Of a stretch of DNA of 64,000 nucleotides, positions 53,144-63,022 are shown piece by piece (the stretch's first letter is position 1; each line of letters opens with the position of its first letter). The stretch is from contig NC_019771.1 in assembly GCF_000317695.1 (NCBI RefSeq), forward strand, positions 5,981,001 through 6,045,000, given 5' to 3'. Under the pieces are notes generated by a model that worked only from the letters and a program-made list of their open reading frames with translations, was not told where the DNA came from and did no database searches. The position numbers and the translations under genes are program-made. This DNA is from Anabaena cylindrica PCC 7122. GTDB lineage: Bacteria; Cyanobacteriota; Cyanobacteriia; Cyanobacteriales; Nostocaceae.

Positions 53144-54691
53144 ATGTCTATTACAGAATTTGAGAGAGTGACTGTTTTGCCAATGGATGAGTATAATCAG
53201 AAGCTGGTAGCCAATGTTCATCCAGGAAATTGGGTTAATCCCCAACCTGTTGATTGTTATGATTTAGTGGTAATTGGTGCCGGTACAGCAGGATTAGTGG
53301 TAGCTGCGGGTGCTGCGGGTTTAGATTTGGGTTTGAAAGTTGCATTAATTGAAAAGAATCTCATGGGTGGAGATTGTTTAAATGTCGGTTGTATCCCATC
53401 TAAGTGTCTCATTAGGTCTTCGCGTGTAGTTGGTGAAATTTGGAAAGCTAAGGATTTAGGTATTAATATTTCCCAACATATTGAGGTAGATTTTTCTACG
53501 GTTATGGCTAGATTACGCCGCATTAGAGCAGGTATTAGTCATCATGATTCAGCAACAAGATTTCAAAATTTAGGGGTTGATGTTTTTTTGGGAAATGGTA
53601 AGTTTGCAAGCAAGAATACTGTAGAAGTTGGTGGCAAAATTCTCAAGTTTAAAAAAGCTGTGATTGCTACTGGTGCAAGAGCAGTAAAACCTGCAATTAT
53701 TGGCATTGAAGAGGCAGGTTATTTAACTAATGAAACGGTTTTTTCTCTAATTCAAAAACCAAATAAGTTAGCGGTAATTGGTGGGGGGCCAATTGGTTGC
53801 GAATTGGCACAGACTTTTCAACGTCTGGGTTGTGAGGTGACATTATTTCATAATGGTTCTCATATTCTCAATAAAGAAGATAAAGAAGCTGCGGAAATTT
53901 TACAAAAGGTTTTGATTGCTGAAGGTATTCGTTTGGTGCTGAATTCTAAGTTAGAAGAGGTGGTGACTGTTACGGAAGGAAAGCGACTTTATTTTTCTGC
54001 TCATGGCCATCGAGATTCTGTGACTGTTAATGAAATTTTAGTGGGTGCGGGACGTGCGCCAAATGTGGAAGGTTTAAATTTAGAAACGGTGGGGGTGGAG
54101 TACGATAAAACTTTGGGTGTGAAGGTGAATGATTATCTACAAACGACTAACCCCAAGATTTATGCTGCTGGGGATATCTGCATGAATTGGAAGTTTACCC
54201 ATGCAGCTGATGCTGCGGCGCGAATTGTGATTAAGAATACGCTATTTTCGCCTTTTGGTTGGGGACGTTCTCAGTTAAGTAGTTTGGTGATGCCTTGGGT
54301 AACATACACAGATCCAGAAATTGCTCATGTGGGGATGTATGCGGACGAGGCTGAGAAGCTGGGTATTGAGATCACGACAATTAAAATTCCTTTTAGTAGT
54401 GTAGATCGAGCGATCGCAGATAGTGAAGAATCTGGTTTTCTGAAAATCCACCACAGAAAGGGATCTGACGAAATTATCGGTGCAACAATTGTTGCTAATC
54501 ATGCAGGTGAAATGATTTCGGAAATTACTACAGCCATTGTCAATAAAATCGGTCTGAGCAAACTCAGTAGTGTAATTCATCCTTACCCAACTCAAGCAGA
54601 AGCAATTAAAAAAGCAGCAGATGCTTATCGCCGCACACTACTCACACCAAGAACTAAAAAAATATTGGAGTATTTAACAAAATTGTCTTGA
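53144..54691 (+). CDS. FAD-dependent disulfide oxidoreductase (mercuric-reductase-like)
   Basis: The 515-residue protein has an N-terminal extension of 35 residues, FAD motif DLVVIGAGTAGLVVAAGAAG, redox pair GGDCLNVGCIPSK (Cys78, Cys83), NADPH motif VIGGGPIGCELAQTFQRLG and the YAAGDICMNWKFTHAA segment. It lacks the C-terminal Cys-Cys and the N-terminal metal-binding domain of true MerA, so Hg reduction is unlikely. Cyanobacterial homologues are annotated as probable mercuric reductases without proof. The setting next to oxidative-stress genes points to thiol or quinone chemistry. Confidence 0.88.
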   Translation: MSITEFERVTVLPMDEYNQKLVANVHPGNWVNPQPVDCYDLVVIGAGTAGLVVAAGAAGLDLGLKVALIEKNLMGGDCLNVGCIPSKCLIRSSRVVGEIWKAKDLGINISQHIEVDFSTVMARLRRIRAGISHHDSATRFQNLGVDVFLGNGKFASKNTVEVGGKILKFKKAVIATGARAVKPAIIGIEEAGYLTNETVFSLIQKPNKLAVIGGGPIGCELAQTFQRLGCEVTLFHNGSHILNKEDKEAAEILQKVLIAEGIRLVLNSKLEEVVTVTEGKRLYFSAHGHRDSVTVNEILVGAGRAPNVEGLNLETVGVEYDKTLGVKVNDYLQTTNPKIYAAGDICMNWKFTHAADAAARIVIKNTLFSPFGWGRSQLSSLVMPWVTYTDPEIAHVGMYADEAEKLGIEITTIKIPFSSVDRAIADSEESGFLKIHHRKGSDEIIGATIVANHAGEMISEITTAIVNKIGLSKLSSVIHPYPTQAEAIKKAADAYRRTLLTPRTKKILEYLTKLS

Positions 54692-54726
54692 GACTGGGAT
54701 ATTTGATTCATTTTCCCCATCTTATT

Positions 54727-54990
54727 TTAAAGTTCTGATGCCGTATCAGGAGCAATAATTTCTCCTGTACCCATTGTTAGAATCATATCCTGATCGGTAA
54801 TCAGTTCATTAAGTTCTTTAACTTTTAAATTCATTGTTTCACAAGCTTGGCGAAGTTCTTGGGAAAACTTTTTGATATCATCGCCATAACCACATTGATA
54901 AGTAGCTGTTTCAATTCCTAACTTGGCATTCGCTCTAGCACAATCTACTAGTTCTGTGCCATATAATTTTGTTGGGGAACCCATAGACAT
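54727..54990 (-). CDS. Small conserved hypothetical protein
   Basis: An 87-residue protein, start chosen at ATG 54990 (MSMGSPTKLYGTELVDCA). Mixed helical, with two Cys (DCARAN and QCGYGDD) and a long amphipathic helix (KKFSQELRQACETMNLKVKE). I do not recognise it. It converges with the oxidoreductase, 35 bp between stops, and lies 163 bp from the SDR gene. Confidence 0.65.
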   Translation of the reverse strand: MSMGSPTKLYGTELVDCARANAKLGIETATYQCGYGDDIKKFSQELRQACETMNLKVKELNELITDQDMILTMGTGEIIAPDTASEL

Positions 54991-55153
54991 AATTATTTGA
55001 TGGTATACTTTATTGCACAAACATACTATCAGTCATTCAATATTGATTCATCCCTCTAATGGAGGAATAAGTACAGATTTTGCATTCATTCAGATTGAGT
55101 ATAAGGAGATAGAGGAAAATATCGAATTTTCCCATCTCCTTGAGCCTGAAAAA

Positions 55154-56011
55154 TTAACCGTTGACTATTTCACCACCATTAGGATGTAATACTTGACCAG
55201 ACATATAAGAAGAGTCGTCAGAAGCTAAAAATACAAAACTTGGTGCTACTTCTTCCGGCTGTCCGGCTCTCTCCATTGGTACTTGTGCGCCAAAATTTTC
55301 TACTTTCTCTTCTGGGAAAGTTGAGGGAATTAACGGTGTCCAAATTGGTCCTGGTGCTACAGCATTGACACGAATTCCTTTGGATACTAAGTTTTGTGAA
55401 AGGGAACGAGTAAAGGCAACAATTGCACCTTTAGTAGATGAATAATCTAATAATTGAGCACTGCCTTTATAAGCCGTTACTGATGTTGTATTAATGATAG
55501 AGCTTCCTTGGCGTAAGTGCTTCATAGCTGCTTTAGTCAGAAAGAACATCGAGAAAATATTAGTTCTAAAAGTGCGTTCTAATTGTTCTTGACTAATATC
55601 TTCAATGCTATTTTGAGGGTGTTGTTCAGCAGCATTATTAACAAGAATATCGAGTTTACCAAACTCATCTACTGTTTGCTCTATAGCCTGTTGACAAAAA
55701 TCTTCATGGGTAATATCACCTGTAATAGTTACTGCTTTTCGTCCATGTTTTTCAACTAAATTTTTAGTTTCTGTCGCATCTCCATGTTCTTGCAGATAAA
55801 CTATCGCTACATCAGCACCTTCTTTAGCAAATGCAATAGCTACAGCACGACCTATACCACTATCTCCACCAGTAATTAAGGCGATTTTATCCTTTAATTT
55901 ACCACTACCCCGATACTCAGCATTGTCTGCTTTGGGTTTTGGTTCCATTTTTGATTCTACACCTGGTGCTTCTTGTGTTTGTGGCGGTTGCATGGTTTTT
56001 TGTTTTGGCAT
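55154..56011 (-). CDS. Short-chain dehydrogenase/reductase (general-stress type)
   Basis: The 285-residue protein has a 40-residue Pro/Gln/Lys-rich N-terminal extension (PPQTQEAPGVESKMEPKPKA), then cofactor motif ALITGGDSGIGRAVA, NNAAEQHP, catalytic Ser/Tyr/Lys (TTSVTAYKGSAQLLDYSSTK) and RVNAVAPGPIWTPLIP. The extension and sequence resemble YhdF/YghA-like enzymes of the bacterial general-stress response. NAD(P) use is expected; substrate unknown. Confidence 0.92.
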   Translation of the reverse strand: MPKQKTMQPPQTQEAPGVESKMEPKPKADNAEYRGSGKLKDKIALITGGDSGIGRAVAIAFAKEGADVAIVYLQEHGDATETKNLVEKHGRKAVTITGDITHEDFCQQAIEQTVDEFGKLDILVNNAAEQHPQNSIEDISQEQLERTFRTNIFSMFFLTKAAMKHLRQGSSIINTTSVTAYKGSAQLLDYSSTKGAIVAFTRSLSQNLVSKGIRVNAVAPGPIWTPLIPSTFPEEKVENFGAQVPMERAGQPEEVAPSFVFLASDDSSYMSGQVLHPNGGEIVNG

Positions 56012-56614
56012 AATGATTACTCCAAATTTAATTATTTAAAACCCAATTACCAATTACTAAGAATAAACCTTGGATCGAAATATCAACCCAAGGCTTACTT
56101 TTTAGCTCCCACTAGTTCTTTGATTACAAGTTCAGACTTTTTTCTTGAATATTAGCCCAATGCACTAAAAAATGACAATGGGCGGCTTTTCAATATTACT
56201 CCCCACCTCTGCACACCTTAATCCAACCACTGAAAACAAGTATACAACTCTCTGTAGATAAAGGATTTATCCTTACTATCTGCCCTTAATTTAAATGTTA
56301 TTTAGTGAAATTTTATCGCTCCATAGAAATAAATGAAATATCAATTTTGTCAACCTTGAGACGTAGGAATTATGAATTGAAATATATAGACATTGAATGA
56401 TCAATTAGCTAAATTTGAACAGAGAAATGAAGATATAAGCCGGAGATGAAAAGCATAATTTTGATTACAATTGAAGTATATTGCACTCTCAACGATCATC
56501 ATTCAACTTTAAGCCCTTTACAAAAATATACATACTAAATTAGCGTCTCAACTATTCCTTGAGATATACCTGAGATAATGAGGTAAAAAATAGCATCTAG
56601 TCAGGATATGGGTT
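56012..56614. other. Intergenic region, no gene seen
   Basis: 603 bp between divergently transcribed genes (SDR and ATP-grasp ligase). There is an inverted CCTTGG...CCAAGG around 56070-56095; otherwise I see no repeat, RNA gene or credible ORF. Confidence 0.4.
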
Positions 56615-58216
56615 ATGGTGACAATAAGTATCTCTGAGTTAGAACAGGTTGATCAGTTTCGCAATTTACAATTAACTTTACGCCATCGCTGGAAAACTAG
56701 TGAGTTATTTGACAACAGCGAGGCGGATATTTTAATTATCCCCTCTTTGAGCATCGACCAACAGGAAATGCAAAAGATTGAAGGGTGCGAACATTATGAA
56801 GAAAGATTACTGTTTTCTTTGATGCGCTTGCGAAATCCCCGGACTAGATTGATTTATGTGACATCAATGCCACTACATCCCAGCATTATTGATTACTATT
56901 TACAACTACTACCAGGAATACCTTTTTCCCATGCCCGTCATCGCTTATTACTACTTGCGACCTATGATTCTTCCCTGAGACCTCTCAGCCAAAAGATTTT
57001 AGAACGTCCTCGTTTGATAGAAAAAATTCGTCAAGCTTTGCGATTAGACAAAGCTTTTATGGCTTGTTACAATTCCACATTTTGGGAAGCAGAATTATCA
57101 CTGAAATTAAATGTACCTCTGTATGCTGCTGCACCAGATTTACAGATTTGGGGGACAAAAAGTGGTAGTAGGCAAATTTTTACTGAAAGTGGTGTACCTC
57201 TTGCAGATGGTAGCGAACTGGTGAAAAATACCGCAGATTTAGCGGTAGCAGCGGCTAATTTATGGGAGCGTCAACCGACCTTAAAACGGATGGTTGTGAA
57301 ACTTAATGAAGGAATTTCGGGAGAAGGAAATGCACTTTTTGATCTCCGTCCATTGGTGGATATTGCACCTGGGCAAGGTTCTCATAGTGAAAGAGTCGCA
57401 GCAATTAGCGATCGCTTCTCAACTATGCGCTTCCAAGCCATACAGGAAACCTGGGCGAATTTTTCCCAACGCATCCCAGAGTTAGGCGCGATCGTAGAAT
57501 CATACATCGAAGGAGAAATCAAGCGTTCTCCCAGCGTCCAAGGACGAATTACACCTAATGGAGAAGTAGAAATCCTTTCCACCCATGACCAAATTCTGGG
57601 AGGACCAGACGGACAGATTTATCTAGGTTGTAGCTTTCCTGCTGATGAAAAGTATAGATTACAACTACAGCAATTAGGCTTAAAAGTAGGTAAAAAACTA
57701 GCAGAAAAAGGCACATTAGAAAGATTTGGTGTTGATTTTGTCACCGTAGACCAAGGTAATGGCCAATGGGATATTCAATCAATTGAAATCAACCTCCGCA
57801 AAGGTGGCACTACTCACCCTTTCATGACCTTAAAGTTATTAACCAATGGACGCTATGACCTATCCACAGGATTATTTTACAGCCAACAAGGAAGACCTAA
57901 ATATTACATCGCTACAGACAATTTACAAAAAGACCGTTATAAAGGATTATTACCAAACGATTTAATGGATATCATCGCTCACCATAGATTACATTTTGAT
58001 AGTGGAACTGAGACAGGTACAGTATTTCATCTCATGGGTTGTCTTTCCCAGTTTGGTAAATTAGGATTAACTAGTATTGGTGATTCTCCCCAACAAGCGG
58101 AAGATATTTATAACAAAGTTGTCAAAGTTCTTGATCAAGAAACCAATGGTAAACACAATCATACCCTATCTGCTGATTATGATTTTACCATGATTGAAGA
58201 TGGATACAATTACTGA
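56615..58216 (+). CDS. ATP-grasp peptide-ligase-like protein (PGM1-related)
   Basis: The 533-residue protein has an N-terminal pre-grasp part (1-200) and an ATP-grasp core: VVKLNEGISGEGNALFDL, VESYIEGEIKRSPSVQGRI, EILSTHDQILGGPDGQIY, RFGVDFVTVD and the Mg2+-binding IQSIEINLRKGGTTHP. The last matches ATP-grasp carboxylate-amine ligases, and the whole resembles the PGM1 peptide ligase of pheganomycin synthesis. It would join a carboxylate and an amine using ATP; its substrate here is unknown. The small gene 50 bp downstream is probably co-transcribed. Confidence 0.8.
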   Translation: MVTISISELEQVDQFRNLQLTLRHRWKTSELFDNSEADILIIPSLSIDQQEMQKIEGCEHYEERLLFSLMRLRNPRTRLIYVTSMPLHPSIIDYYLQLLPGIPFSHARHRLLLLATYDSSLRPLSQKILERPRLIEKIRQALRLDKAFMACYNSTFWEAELSLKLNVPLYAAAPDLQIWGTKSGSRQIFTESGVPLADGSELVKNTADLAVAAANLWERQPTLKRMVVKLNEGISGEGNALFDLRPLVDIAPGQGSHSERVAAISDRFSTMRFQAIQETWANFSQRIPELGAIVESYIEGEIKRSPSVQGRITPNGEVEILSTHDQILGGPDGQIYLGCSFPADEKYRLQLQQLGLKVGKKLAEKGTLERFGVDFVTVDQGNGQWDIQSIEINLRKGGTTHPFMTLKLLTNGRYDLSTGLFYSQQGRPKYYIATDNLQKDRYKGLLPNDLMDIIAHHRLHFDSGTETGTVFHLMGCLSQFGKLGLTSIGDSPQQAEDIYNKVVKVLDQETNGKHNHTLSADYDFTMIEDGYNY

Positions 58217-58266
58217 TACATTCAACTAAATTACACACCAATTTAAACCAATCAAAATATAAAATT

Positions 58267-58587
58267 ATGCCCAAAGATAATTCTCAAACAACCCCAGCTA
58301 GTATTAGACTTTTTGAACACAAGGGAGAAACTTCACGCTTCATTGATGCAGAATTAAATGAAAAAGGCGACTTGCTCATTTTTGGGCAAGATATAGGTAA
58401 AGCCCCCCTGGAAACCTGGGGTGATACAGACTATGAATTTTGGGTAACTGTAGTAAAAAAGGATAAAGATAAAGTTCTACTAGCATTAATAAAAAAATTA
58501 TATAGCGGTAATCCCTCAGCCGTTGATGAGTTTCGTAATTTTTGTAAGTCAGAGGAAATTCAATTTACATTTGAAACATGGACTTAA
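58267..58587 (+). CDS. Small hypothetical protein downstream of ATP-grasp ligase
   Basis: A 106-residue soluble acidic protein (TSRFIDAELNEKGDLLIFGQ, APLETWGDTDYEFWVTV). No signal peptide, Cys motifs or leader-peptide features. It ends FCKSEEIQFTFETWT. I do not recognise its family. The 50-bp spacing suggests that it belongs to the ligase transcript. Confidence 0.65.
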   Translation: MPKDNSQTTPASIRLFEHKGETSRFIDAELNEKGDLLIFGQDIGKAPLETWGDTDYEFWVTVVKKDKDKVLLALIKKLYSGNPSAVDEFRNFCKSEEIQFTFETWT

Positions 58588-58634
58588 AATAATTCATAAT
58601 TGAAAAAAGGAATTATCAAATTAGAGTAGGTTTA

Positions 58635-59933
58635 TCATTCATTTTCTGGGATATTTTTTGTTTGTTTATATGTACCCACAGTCAATCCTGATTCCAGATT
58701 TGCAGATGAATACTTATTTAAAGCAATACGCTGTGCAGTGTAAATTCCCGAATGACCAGAAAATAGATAGCTGACAACACAAGCAATAGCAATAAATACC
58801 CCAGATTCTAAACCAAATAACTCAATTCCCATCAATATTGATGCCAAAGGTGTATTCGCTGCACCTGCAAACACAGCTACAAATCCCATTCCTGCTAATA
58901 GCGGTGCAGGTAATGATAAAAACAATGATAAAGCATTGCCTAAAGTAGCACCAATAAAAAACAACGGAGTTACTTCCCCACCTTTAAAACCTGCCCCTAA
59001 AGTGAGTGCCGTCATACCTAATTTAGCAGCAAAATCCCAGGGAGGTAACTGAGTTTGAAAAGCATCAACAATAGTCGGAATACCCAACCCAATATATTTA
59101 GTAGTCCCACTTAAACCAACAATTGCAGCAACCATAGCACCACCAATGAAAGTACGGAATGGTGGATAGGATATTTTAGCTTTAAATAAATAATTAATTT
59201 TGTGCGTTACTTGCGAAAAAACTCTCGCTACAATTCCAAAAATTGCACCTGCAATAATAGCAGAGATAAACATCCAAATTGTCATTGTGGGGATAATGGC
59301 AGCGTGTCTGTATGCTGTATGATGTAACCCAAATAATAAGGTTATCTGATTCCCAACAATTGCTGCAATTAAAGATGGAAAAAGGGCATCGTAATGAATT
59401 TTGCCAATTGCTAAAATCTCCAAACCAAAGACTGTTCCCGCTAAGGGAGTCCCAAAAACTGAAGCGAAGCCACCGCCGATACCAGCCATTAACAAAATTC
59501 GCCGACTCACTCCTTTAAAATGCAATATTTTAGTTAATTGATCTGCTAGAGACGCACTCATTTGTAATGCTGTACCTTCACGTCCGGCTGAACCACCAAA
59601 TAAATGTGTCAGGTCTGTTCCTAGTAGCACAAGGGGAGCCATACGGAAAGGAATAATATTTTTAGGGTTATGAATTTCTTCGAGTAAAAGGTTATTTCCG
59701 GCTTCTACATTTCTTCCAAAGCAATGATAAATCCAAGCACTGAAAAATCCCCCAATTGGTAAAAAAGCGATAATCCACTGATGAGATTGCCGCCAATTAG
59801 TCGCCCATTCTAATGATACTAAAAGAGCCGCAGAAACAGCACCGGCTAAAATACCAATTACAAAAGAAATTGGCAACCATTTAATTAAATGTCTAGAAGC
59901 AATAAATATTTCAAATTGAAGCAGGTATTTCAT
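58635..59933 (-). CDS. ClC-family chloride channel or transporter
   Basis: The 432-residue membrane protein has about ten helices. Signature segments are GGSAGREGTALQMSASLAD (GREG with gating Glu), GGGFASVFGTPLAGTVFGLE, IGLGIPTIVDAF and LGAGFKGGEVTPLFFIGATL. GGEVTPLF is the third anion-binding motif. No CBS domains follow. The gating Glu is kept, so an H+/Cl- antiporter is plausible; fluoride exporters of this fold are the alternative. It converges with the small gene at 58267. Confidence 0.93.
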   Translation of the reverse strand: MKYLLQFEIFIASRHLIKWLPISFVIGILAGAVSAALLVSLEWATNWRQSHQWIIAFLPIGGFFSAWIYHCFGRNVEAGNNLLLEEIHNPKNIIPFRMAPLVLLGTDLTHLFGGSAGREGTALQMSASLADQLTKILHFKGVSRRILLMAGIGGGFASVFGTPLAGTVFGLEILAIGKIHYDALFPSLIAAIVGNQITLLFGLHHTAYRHAAIIPTMTIWMFISAIIAGAIFGIVARVFSQVTHKINYLFKAKISYPPFRTFIGGAMVAAIVGLSGTTKYIGLGIPTIVDAFQTQLPPWDFAAKLGMTALTLGAGFKGGEVTPLFFIGATLGNALSLFLSLPAPLLAGMGFVAVFAGAANTPLASILMGIELFGLESGVFIAIACVVSYLFSGHSGIYTAQRIALNKYSSANLESGLTVGTYKQTKNIPENE

Positions 59934-59969
59934 TTATTTAAAAGAGGTATTTTTATAATTTGAATAGAC

Positions 59970-60413
59970 TATCCCTCTTCTGTCACTCTCCGGATTAAAG
60001 AAATAAGCCAAATTAACCAGAAGAATAAAAGGGTTGGAATTCATTACATCAATTAAATTTTTGAATCCAAGCAATAAATCAGAATTTAGGAAAATTTCTA
60101 ACCAGGGATAAATCAACCAAAATACGAAGGGTAGGTTGGATAACTAAACGTAAATTATTCCGCAGCTATCTTAATTTTAGTTTTATATTCATTTGATTCT
60201 TTTAGTGTCCTTTTGAGTTTAAACACTTTACTTCTTTAAATATGTCTTTATACTCGCTACAATATTCATCTATCACTCTCGTTGTTGATTGTACGTCTCT
60301 CGCCAAATGTCTTAGGATTTGTGGTTCCACATCCATCGTCACACCTCACGTGTAGCGTTTTTATCTTTTCACTCCTTCATTATTAATACTCGGAGAGTGA
60401 CAGAAGAAGGATA
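59970..60413. mobile_element. Decayed insertion sequence with 23-bp terminal inverted repeats
   Basis: TATCCCTCTTCTGTCACTCT starts the left end (59970-59992) and its complement is at 60391-60413 with one mismatch. The inside, 444 bp in total, contains the beginning of a transposase frame in reverse orientation. A target duplication is not evident. Confidence 0.7.
60202..60336 (-). pseudogene. 5' fragment of an IS701-like transposase gene
   Basis: ATG 60336 opens a 44-residue frame (MDVEPQILRHLARDVQSTTR, then IDEYCSEYKDIFKEVKCL) ending at TAA 60202. The EYC-YKDIF-EV pattern resembles the N-terminus of cyanobacterial transposases of the IS701/DDE type. The catalytic part is deleted. It lies within the 60.0-60.4 kb inverted repeats. 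Confidence 0.6.
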
Positions 60414-60999
60414 AACTCAAGTAATTTGCTCGTATGAACCCTAAAAACTTTTGTTCACCTGGGTAGGGGAAAAAATCCATTGCTACCAACAAAGTTAACA
60501 TTTCACTATCTGTAAAATCTTGGTAATAGACCTAATAATATAGACCTAATAATAACGATAGCCTTTGTGCTGATACCAGTCGCCTACTAATACAAAAAAC
60601 GTTGTCAACAGGCTCGAACCGTCTATCGTATTTATGGAGATACCTCAGGCTTTGGTGTTGTTACCTTTCTCTTGCGGTTTCCCCTCCTTTTTTGCTACTT
60701 CAACTCATCATCAAGCGTATTATACAATTAGGCTGTATAACAGCTTAGACCTTGCCACTATCCACATCCGGATCAATAAAATAGTTTAGATTTAGTAGTG
60801 GGATAAATTCATAGCTAGTTTACATATTGCTGTTATTGCCACTCGGTGGACGAGGAAGCGCTACACAGCTATCTTCATTATTATCTTTGATAAAGAGATA
60901 CCCGCACATAGTCAAACGATGAAACCCTTTATCCATAGGGCTATCAGCCATATCGAGCCTGTTCATAGAACCAACGCGAAAAAAAGTTTTCAAAACCCC

Positions 61000-61029
61000 T
61001 TGACAGAAAAGAGGAAGAATTGGTATGTT
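61000..61029 (+). promoter_or_regulatory. rRNA operon promoter
   Basis: TTGACA (61000-61005), 18-bp spacer, extended -10 TGG-TATGTT (61021-61029). This is the best sigma-70 match in the region and would give a leader of about 160 nt. The DNA from 60414 to 60999 shows no gene. Confidence 0.7.
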
Positions 61030-61194
61030 TATTAGGTGAGGGCAAAAGCCCAATGCGCTGAACCGAGAAAAGATAATAATACTTTGAAAGAATAAAGACG
61101 ACCATTCCTCGTCAAAAAAATCAACTGAACAATCCTGGAAAGAGAAATAGAGGATTGAAGAGGTTAAAGAATTAGAGCTTAAGAAGAACGAACC

Positions 61195-62682
<1,488 letters not shown>

Positions 62683-63022
62683 TTAGGGAGACCTAATCCA
62701 TTGAGAAATCGAAAACAATCAGTAATTAGATTCTTAATTGGTCTATCCTAGGTCGGTCGAGATTGGTTGAAAACTTTCAAAGTATTATTATTGGTTTGGT
62801 GAGACTGAATTAAATTGGAAAAGAGTCAGCAACTGACAGTTAGTCAGACTGCTGGATAAAAACCAGCCAGAACCTTGAAAACTGCATAGTAACGCGAATT
62901 AGCAGGCAGACGAAACTGAGTACTGAGGAAAGAGTACCGAGTGATGAGTTTTTAACTCATTGTAGAGTAGGAAAGAAACAGGAAAGCAGAAAAGTTTGCG
63001 AGTCGAAAAAATGTAATGAAGT
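62683..63022 (+). other. 16S-23S internal transcribed spacer without tRNA genes
   Basis: About 340 nt. The D1-D1' helix is visible as GACCTAATCC...GGTCTATCCTAGGTC. A box-B-like hairpin (CAGCAACTGACAGTTAGTCAGACTGCTG region) and the conserved GAACCTTGAAAACTGCATAG follow. Neither tRNA-Ile nor tRNA-Ala is present; Nostocales genomes commonly have operons both with and without them. Confidence 0.88.

Noticed and set aside
53144..54691. Mercury resistance (MerA)
   Set aside because: The C-terminal Cys pair and metal-binding domain are missing and there is no merR, merT or merP nearby.
59934..60116. 60-codon ORF upstream of the ClC gene
   Set aside because: It overlaps the left inverted repeat of the decayed insertion sequence and resembles no protein.
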